A DNA stretch of 54,047 bases from Methanobacteriota archaeon (GTDB taxonomy: Archaea > Thermoplasmatota > Poseidoniia > Poseidoniales > Thalassarchaeaceae), in contig NZWD01000008.1 of the NCBI GenBank assembly GCA_002698225.1, positions 1 to 54,047 on the forward strand, in the 5' to 3' direction. The notes under the pieces are model-generated. The model was given only the letters and a program-made list of their open reading frames with translations, had not been told where the DNA came from and did not search any database. Shown in pieces: positions 48,336 through 54,047 of this stretch; positions within the stretch are counted from its first letter, which is position 1, and every line of letters begins with the position of its first letter. The translations under genes were made by a program, and so were the position numbers.

Positions 48336-49456
48336 TGCGCTCTCGTGCGGCTATTATCACAGTCATCGCAATTCTCCTTGCTGCAGGAGCTAGTATGGCC
48401 AATCCAGGAGGAAACGGTGATGCAGATCGCGACTACACCTGTGGAGGTTCGTGCCACGGGGATCCGGCCCTGAGTACTCCTTCAGATGGGACAGTCTCAG
48501 TCTCCGTAGACAACATGGCATTCACTGGTACCGCGACAGCAGTTCATGTGACTGCGAGCGGAATGAGCCTCTCAGGAAACCGACTTTTGGGCGTATTTCT
48601 GCTTGGCTCGATTGATGGAAATGGAGATCACCCCGAGGACCATGGCTGGAGCATAGTCCAGGACCCCAACGGTGGCTCTCGCAACTATGTCGAAGTAGTA
48701 GTGCCACCAAGTGGCTCAGTAACTCTGACTTGGGTAATGCTAGCCCCACAGACTACCGGCTCCGTCAATCTGTTCGTGGAAACTCATCATGGCTCCAATC
48801 CGAACAGCAACAATTGGGCTTACTCGGGCCTCACGAGAGGATATACGGTTGATGTCCAACCAGTTCCGGAGAACCTTCCAGGCTTCGCATTTGATTGGAA
48901 ACCGGAGACCAGAGTTACCGGAGACGACAATCCCACAGTAATCAGGACGACCAACACCACTTCGGTTTCGGTCCAGTGGATGCTCGAGAACGAGTGGATT
49001 CCCCACGATGCTGTGGTGACTGGAGAAGGCGACGAATGGCTCGCTCAGATTCCTGCTACCATAGGAGATACGAGAATCCAGTATCAGGTGACGACATCGA
49101 ATGGTGACTTCTCGATAACCCAACCGTGGTTGACTGTAGCAACACAACCTGCACCATTCGATGGTGACATATGGGATGCGAGACTGCAAGGCCTCGCCCT
49201 TGCTCTCTTGGTCACTGCATTCCTATTATCCTTGCAAGCCAGACTGTCTCCTTGGAAGGGCGGACCCGCGGAGGATATGACCTCAGAGGTTGAGGCAGAA
49301 ACTGCTCCACCCGAGCCGCCCGGCCTAGAGCCTGAGGAACCTGATGAGTACTGGTCTAGACTGGTTCCGTCTGAGGATAACCCCGGCTGGCTTTGGGATC
49401 CGGTTGAGGAAGATTGGGTAGCGGATCCGCAGAACCCGCCAGTAGGTGATGAGTGA
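48332..49456 (+). CDS. membrane-anchored Reeler-like protein with CxxxCH motif and GWLWDPVEEDWV tail
   Basis: 374 aa; signal peptide; YTCGGSCHGDPAL; SGNRLLGVFLLG...HGWSIVQDPNG...GSVNLFVETHHGSNPNSNNWAYSG; TM LQGLALALLVTAFLLSLQA; C-terminal DNPGWLWDPVEEDWVAD. Confidence 0.72.
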   Translation: MMRSRAAIITVIAILLAAGASMANPGGNGDADRDYTCGGSCHGDPALSTPSDGTVSVSVDNMAFTGTATAVHVTASGMSLSGNRLLGVFLLGSIDGNGDHPEDHGWSIVQDPNGGSRNYVEVVVPPSGSVTLTWVMLAPQTTGSVNLFVETHHGSNPNSNNWAYSGLTRGYTVDVQPVPENLPGFAFDWKPETRVTGDDNPTVIRTTNTTSVSVQWMLENEWIPHDAVVTGEGDEWLAQIPATIGDTRIQYQVTTSNGDFSITQPWLTVATQPAPFDGDIWDARLQGLALALLVTAFLLSLQARLSPWKGGPAEDMTSEVEAETAPPEPPGLEPEEPDEYWSRLVPSEDNPGWLWDPVEEDWVADPQNPPVGDE

Positions 49457-50058
49457 TGTTTGGTGCAGCAACATTCCATGCCGCCATGGCTGAGATTGTA
49501 GTAGGTTCAATGGTTTTGGCGAGCCTGTGTGCACTGGGTTGCGCTGCTGGTAGCATTTTCCCAAATCTCCTGGGAGCCAGACTGGCATCTGAGAGGATGA
49601 TGCTGACCATGGACAAGGCATCCATTGCCGGTGCTTGCCTAGGTCTAGCCTTCATTCCAATAGCTGCCCTAAGTGGCTCGTTCGCTGCCGACAATACTGT
49701 CACTAACGGCCTGCTGTACAACAAATTCGTTTACACCGGACTTGCTACTGGCTTTTGGGCCGCTTTCGTAATCGGCAGAATCAGACTCGGTCCCGGATTG
49801 TGGGAGCACCGCTCACTTAGCGCTCTGCAGGGAGTGACTGCTGCAATGGCCATCCTGATGACTACCATGGTTTCCTCGATTGGCGGCAAGTTGGTTCGAG
49901 GCGAGTCGCTGTTCGACATCATGCCAATCTGGCTGCCTTCCGATTCAGCCACAGTCCTGAACCCAATAGTGTCGATTGTGCTGATGCTAATCGGAACGGG
50001 TTCGCTATTCGCAGTGCTCAAACTCGGCCCGAAGGCCGAGAGGATAGAGACCGACTAG
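49456..50058 (+). CDS. polytopic membrane protein, unknown
   Basis: About 200 aa with several predicted TMs; starts right at the end of the previous gene (track start 49453); MFGAATFHAAMAEIVVGSMVLASL... Confidence 0.65.
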   Translation: MFGAATFHAAMAEIVVGSMVLASLCALGCAAGSIFPNLLGARLASERMMLTMDKASIAGACLGLAFIPIAALSGSFAADNTVTNGLLYNKFVYTGLATGFWAAFVIGRIRLGPGLWEHRSLSALQGVTAAMAILMTTMVSSIGGKLVRGESLFDIMPIWLPSDSATVLNPIVSIVLMLIGTGSLFAVLKLGPKAERIETD

Positions 50059-50801
50059 CCTTCTCTCTGTTCCTCGTCGTCCTCATCAGGGATGTTGGAC
50101 TCTTCGTCCTCGTCATCCCACTCATCGGACTCGTCCTCGTCATCCCACTCATCGGACTCGTCCCAGACATCCTCATGCTCATCATGAACGCCCATCTGCA
50201 TCAGCATCATGTCAGTGCATGATTCCACTAGGGGCTCAAGGCCCATCAATAGCTGAGACATTGCATCGTGACTGAGGAAATTCCCTTCCTCGTTCCCATC
50301 TTCATCGTAGGTGATTATCTCAAACCCTTCCTCACCTTCATGAATATCTCCGGTATTCTCCCAGAATGTCGAATACACATGCTGGTCGCACCACATTTCT
50401 GCCATTTCGACTAGAATCTCGGGGGCGATGCCCATGCCGCCTCTGCGGTCACGATCCATTCCCTCAGGGCCGCGCTCACGGTCCCAATCGCGAACATTCA
50501 TCTCAGGCCTGTCTTCATCCCAGTCTCCTCTGTCTGTCCGCATCATTTCGAGCTGTCTGCAAGCCTCAGCATCGCCATCTTCGCAGGCTATGCCTAATCT
50601 ATCTAGATTCATGTCATCGTTAGCACGGTCATCCCCACGAGCATCATCGGAGGGCTCGCGCTCATCACTATCGGCGGAGTTAGGTCCGCCGTCATCACCC
50701 AGCGCTCCAGCTCCGAGTATAACCGAAGCGAACAGTAGGAAACCTACGGTCAGTGTAGCCTTGGTGGTTGTATCTGCAGTTGTATTAGACATATCGTCCA
50801 T
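50055..50801 (-). CDS. secreted/anchored highly acidic protein
   Basis: 248 aa; N-terminal hydrophobic segment ATLTVGFLLFASVILGAGALG; very Asp/Glu-rich C-terminus. Confidence 0.6.
   Translation of the reverse strand: MDDMSNTTADTTTKATLTVGFLLFASVILGAGALGDDGGPNSADSDEREPSDDARGDDRANDDMNLDRLGIACEDGDAEACRQLEMMRTDRGDWDEDRPEMNVRDWDRERGPEGMDRDRRGGMGIAPEILVEMAEMWCDQHVYSTFWENTGDIHEGEEGFEIITYDEDGNEEGNFLSHDAMSQLLMGLEPLVESCTDMMLMQMGVHDEHEDVWDESDEWDDEDESDEWDDEDEESNIPDEDDEEQREG
50104..50157. repeat. two perfect 27-bp tandem repeats (plus degenerate third)
   Basis: TCGTCCTCGTCATCCCACTCATCGGAC at 50104-50130 and 50131-50157; encodes the acidic 9-aa repeat of (SDEWDDEDE)n type. Confidence 0.9.
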
Positions 50802-50857
50802 GAAACACGCTCTCGTGTTTGTTATTTCAATGGATTCCGAGTATGTTCATGTATCGC

Positions 50858-52087
50858 TTAATGTATTGAGTCTATGATTTCAGTCAGTTTACGACAGTGA
50901 TCCTCAGGACTGAGTCCCAATTCGGCAATTCGACTCCTCCCTGCCTCTGCCCATTGTTCTCGGATTTCTAATTCGCTAACCTTCTCCAACCAAGTATGCC
51001 ATTCCGAGATATCATTACGGGCAATCAATCGCCCATTCACGCCGTCGACTATAGAGTCCCTGAAGCCCCCTTCATCGACGAACAAGGCGGGCGTACCAAT
51101 CGAGAATGCCTCGATTGGAGTCAGGCCGAATGGCTCGCCATGTGCCATGCTAACTACAGCTCTAGCTCCTCGCATTAGAGCTGCCATCTCAGATGAGTCA
51201 AGGCGTGGAGCCACCCATAGCTTTACTCCGCAATTCTTTGCATGCTGAGATAGCCTGTAGATATCATCCTCATCCCCTCCACCAACATGAGCCAAAGCTA
51301 GTCCAGTGTCGGCCAGCATCGATATCGTCTCCCAAGTTCCTTTGGCTAAGCCGGCCCTACCCACACTGACAACATAATCACCATTCAAATGGCTAGGCGG
51401 CGATTCATGGGGGCCGGCTTCGACGGGGAATTCTGTTGTGACTACACTAGGATACAGCACACCTGCCTCCAAGCCGTAGATCTCTGAAATCCTAGCAGCC
51501 GTATAATTCGAGTTTCCGCTGATTGCCGAACTAGGTCTGTCTGCCAGAGATTTGACCGCCCCCAAGTCTCCTCTCCTAGCCTTAGTGAGAAGAGCCCTTG
51601 TAAGTCCGAGGCTGCGCTTCGGAGTCCCATCTATCTCTCTGTGCAGCACATCCTCGTGTAGGCCACGATGCGGCTCGAGCAGATACAGGTGGATGGCAGA
51701 ATCTCGAGGAATCATTTCCAGTAAATCTAGACTACCATCTCCGCTGACTAAGTGAATGGCGTCACAATCGTTGATTGCCTCTTCCAAACTAGGACATGAC
51801 TTCCACGCCTTGGAAGCACTGCTCGACCCTGTATCCATAATTCTAGAGATTGGGTCCTCTGGCATCTGCCATACTTTCTCAGGGCGAATTAGATCAATAC
51901 CGAGTTGTAAGCACACTTGCTCCAACTCAGGTACTGGACTGAGAGTGGCTACAGTGACTTTGAACGACTTGGCGAGGGCTGGGATGTTGCGTAAAAGGTC
52001 TCTTTCAGCACCCCCGAAGGCTCCGAAACTGCCCTTTGCGATGAGCAATTTGCCGCCATGACCAACCTGCTCGCGATTTCCCTCCAT
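50858..52087 (-). CDS. GT4-family glycosyltransferase
   Basis: Start MEGNREQVGHGGKLLIAKGSFGAFGGAERDLLRNI at 52087; YVVSVGRAGLAKGTWETI, ARAVVSMAHGEPFGLTPIEAFSIGTPALFVDEGGFRDSI. Confidence 0.88.
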   Translation of the reverse strand: MEGNREQVGHGGKLLIAKGSFGAFGGAERDLLRNIPALAKSFKVTVATLSPVPELEQVCLQLGIDLIRPEKVWQMPEDPISRIMDTGSSSASKAWKSCPSLEEAINDCDAIHLVSGDGSLDLLEMIPRDSAIHLYLLEPHRGLHEDVLHREIDGTPKRSLGLTRALLTKARRGDLGAVKSLADRPSSAISGNSNYTAARISEIYGLEAGVLYPSVVTTEFPVEAGPHESPPSHLNGDYVVSVGRAGLAKGTWETISMLADTGLALAHVGGGDEDDIYRLSQHAKNCGVKLWVAPRLDSSEMAALMRGARAVVSMAHGEPFGLTPIEAFSIGTPALFVDEGGFRDSIVDGVNGRLIARNDISEWHTWLEKVSELEIREQWAEAGRSRIAELGLSPEDHCRKLTEIIDSIH

Positions 52088-52137
52088 GTTGACCCATCTC
52101 CCGCCCTCGTTTAAGTCCGATACGCCTTGGTGGCCAC

Positions 52138-53226
52138 ATGGTAAGGCGGGTAATGCTTGCCAGAGGTGGCGCCCTGCCTGAGAGCACGGGGTTGGGGAGG
52201 GCGCATTTTGCTGCTGAGTCACTGCTCGAACGGGCTCTAGTTACTGGATGGATTAGAACCGGGACGATTGAGCACCGAATCAGAACCTCTCCCCTGAGTC
52301 GCCTGTACTCCAGGTGGAGTAGTCACTCGAGATTGGTCGCCCGTACGATCGAGGAGTCTGATGCTGACCTGCTACACATCACCGATCAAGAGCAGGCGCA
52401 TCTGGTGCCACAGGGGTGCAAGGTGCCTGTGGTAGTCACGGTACACGACCTGTTCCACCTCAAACCACGCTCAATCAAGGCCGGCGAGGACAGGGTCACG
52501 GTAGGGGAGCAAAATCCCGGTTTTATTCGTCGCAGAGATCTCAGGAGACTACGACAAGGACTGGAGAGGGCAGACCTACTCATCTGTATTTCAGAGATGA
52601 CTCGCAGGGATGTCGAGTCTCTGTTCCCGGGCAAGCCAACCGCCTTGGTCCGCCATCAAGTCGATGTTGAGTACTGGGACCCGGAAGGTAATCCACGCTC
52701 TCGTGAACTCATCGTCGAGCATGACGACGACACCAAGTGCATGCTAGTGACTGTAGGAAGCGACGAGCCGAGGAAGAGACTAGACTTCGTCAACGAGGTT
52801 CTGGACAATCTACCCGAGGATGTCGCCGAAGACATACGCATGCTCCACATCGGTAGCGAAGTCAAACTGGAGGACGAGCAACTCGTAGCCGCGTTGCAGC
52901 ACGCAGAGGCATTGCTGTTTCCCAGCATCTCTGAGGGCTTCGGATACCCTCCTGTTGAGGCCATGGCGGCAGGATGTCCAGTACTTGCAGCCGACCTCCC
53001 TGCTCACAACGAGGTGATTCCGAAGGATTGCCTGCTACCTTCTGCGGATGTATCTGCCTGGGTCCATGGCATTGTGAAGATTCACGCAGCTTGGAAGCGG
53101 GCGGGAGGTGTTCCGCGTAACCCTCAGGAATCATTGATTGAGCATGTCAGGGAGAATCTCAGTCCCGAGGCACAGGGAGAGGCGCTTTCAAGGGCCTATG
53201 CAGCGGTTTTACCACCATCAGACTAA
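52138..53226 (+). CDS. GT4-family glycosyltransferase
   Basis: 362 aa; ADLLICISEMTRRDVESLFPG, VTVGSDEPRKRLDFVNEVL, ALLFPSISEGFGYPPVEAMAAGCPVLAADLPAHNEV. Confidence 0.9.
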   Translation: MVRRVMLARGGALPESTGLGRAHFAAESLLERALVTGWIRTGTIEHRIRTSPLSRLYSRWSSHSRLVARTIEESDADLLHITDQEQAHLVPQGCKVPVVVTVHDLFHLKPRSIKAGEDRVTVGEQNPGFIRRRDLRRLRQGLERADLLICISEMTRRDVESLFPGKPTALVRHQVDVEYWDPEGNPRSRELIVEHDDDTKCMLVTVGSDEPRKRLDFVNEVLDNLPEDVAEDIRMLHIGSEVKLEDEQLVAALQHAEALLFPSISEGFGYPPVEAMAAGCPVLAADLPAHNEVIPKDCLLPSADVSAWVHGIVKIHAAWKRAGGVPRNPQESLIEHVRENLSPEAQGEALSRAYAAVLPPSD

Positions 53227-53272
53227 GCTATGACAAACAATAGGTTATAGGTGACTTGTTTACCGTTTATTC

Positions 53273-53983
53273 GTGCTTCAAGTCGTAGACTTGCGCAAGG
53301 GCTTCGGTTCTGGAAGAAACAGACTCGAGGTACTCAAAGGAATCGACCTAGAGATGAAACCCGGCGAGTTGGTTGCCTTAATGGGGCCATCTGGATGCGG
53401 CAAGTCGACCCTGCTGAATATCATCGGTGGACTGCTCAATGCAGACTCTGGCTCAATCTCACTTGAGAGTTTCAACTACGGGACAAAAAGTGCGAGCCGA
53501 GTGGTAGATGTTAGGAGGAGAGGAGTAGGCTGGATCTTCCAGGACTTCCACCTAATTGACAGACTCAGCGCCCTCGACAATGTGATTTTCTCCTTGGAGT
53601 TGGCCGGGGTACCCTCCGCTGAAGCAGAAGAACAGGCTCGAGATGCCTTGGACAAAGTAGGCTTGTCAGACCGCTTGGAATTCATCCCGGACCAACTATC
53701 GGGAGGTCAGCAACAGAGGGTTGCTATCGCCAGGGCGATTGCCGGTTCGCGCCCCCTGCTCTTAGCTGATGAACCGACAGGAAATCTCGATGTGAAGAGT
53801 GGGCAGGAGATAATCGACCTATTCAAGCGTCTGTGCGAGCAGGACGGCATGTCCATTCTGATGGTCACCCACGATCCCACGCTAGCCTCGATGGCCGACA
53901 GAATGCTGCTACTCAAGGACGGTGTCACTGCAGCGTCTGACATCCGATCGGCTTGGGGTGTAGACACGGAGGCCGGAGAATGA
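53273..53983 (+). CDS. ABC transporter ATP-binding protein (LolD/MacB-like)
   Basis: 236 aa; Walker A MGPSGCGKSTLLNIIGGL, LSGGQQQRVAIARAI, LLLADEPTGNLD. Confidence 0.95.
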   Translation: MLQVVDLRKGFGSGRNRLEVLKGIDLEMKPGELVALMGPSGCGKSTLLNIIGGLLNADSGSISLESFNYGTKSASRVVDVRRRGVGWIFQDFHLIDRLSALDNVIFSLELAGVPSAEAEEQARDALDKVGLSDRLEFIPDQLSGGQQQRVAIARAIAGSRPLLLADEPTGNLDVKSGQEIIDLFKRLCEQDGMSILMVTHDPTLASMADRMLLLKDGVTAASDIRSAWGVDTEAGE

Positions 53984-54047
53984 AAGAACGCTTCCTCTCT
54001 ATGCCTGACAACTTCCTGATGGCAGTCAAGAGTGCTTGGAGAGGAAG
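53980..54047 (+). CDS. partial CDS, probable ABC transporter permease (truncated at window end)
   Basis: ATGA overlap with the ATPase stop; MKERFLSMPDNFLMAVKSAWRG... stays open to the edge. Function inferred from context only. Confidence 0.5.
   Translation, partial: MKERFLSMPDNFLMAVKSAWRG

Noticed and set aside
50104-50157. Tandem repeats considered as CRISPR or minisatellite array
   Set aside because: Only two adjacent perfect units with no spacers, and they are in frame within an acidic coding region.
1-54047. Search for transposases, integrases, phage genes, CRISPR arrays or rRNA genes
   Set aside because: No matching protein motifs, terminal inverted repeats, spaced repeats or rRNA-like stretches were recognised by eye in the window.

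Overview
The window is a gene-dense chromosomal segment of an archaeon. The informational genes are archaeal: family-B DNA polymerase, EF-1alpha followed by S10, aIF5B, L7Ae/S28e/L24e, S2, GINS and deoxyhypusine synthase. These are mixed with bacterial-type genes: UvrB, CcmF, bleomycin-hydrolase-like peptidase, UbiD/UbiA, a cold-shock protein and an Hc1-like histone-H1 protein. Long PKD/Ig-like surface proteins are also present. This mix best fits a Marine Group II / Poseidoniales-like Thermoplasmatota genome; that taxonomic call is inference. I found two tRNA genes with encoded CCA: tRNA-Leu(CAA) and tRNA-Ile(GAU). I saw no CRISPR array, transposase, rRNA or prophage. Points worth a second look: (1) a FAS1-cupredoxin fusion running off the left edge; (2) the conserved archaeal L7Ae-S28e-L24e-NDK-IF2 cluster, split by about 2.5 kb carrying two secreted/anchored-protein genes on the opposite strand; (3) a 60-aa bacterial Hc1/histone-H1-like protein; (4) a three-gene surface/membrane module in which two Reeler-like proteins carry non-canonical CxCH / CxxxCH motifs; (5) a pair of GTG-N9-CAC operator-like motifs between a HxlR-family regulator and an unlisted 50-aa ORF; (6) an AT-rich, repeat-bearing divergent intergenic island; (7) a degenerate tRNA-like stretch next to tRNA-Ile; (8) recent in-frame tandem duplications in two secreted proteins. 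Domain calls come from reading motifs by eye; no database search was run.
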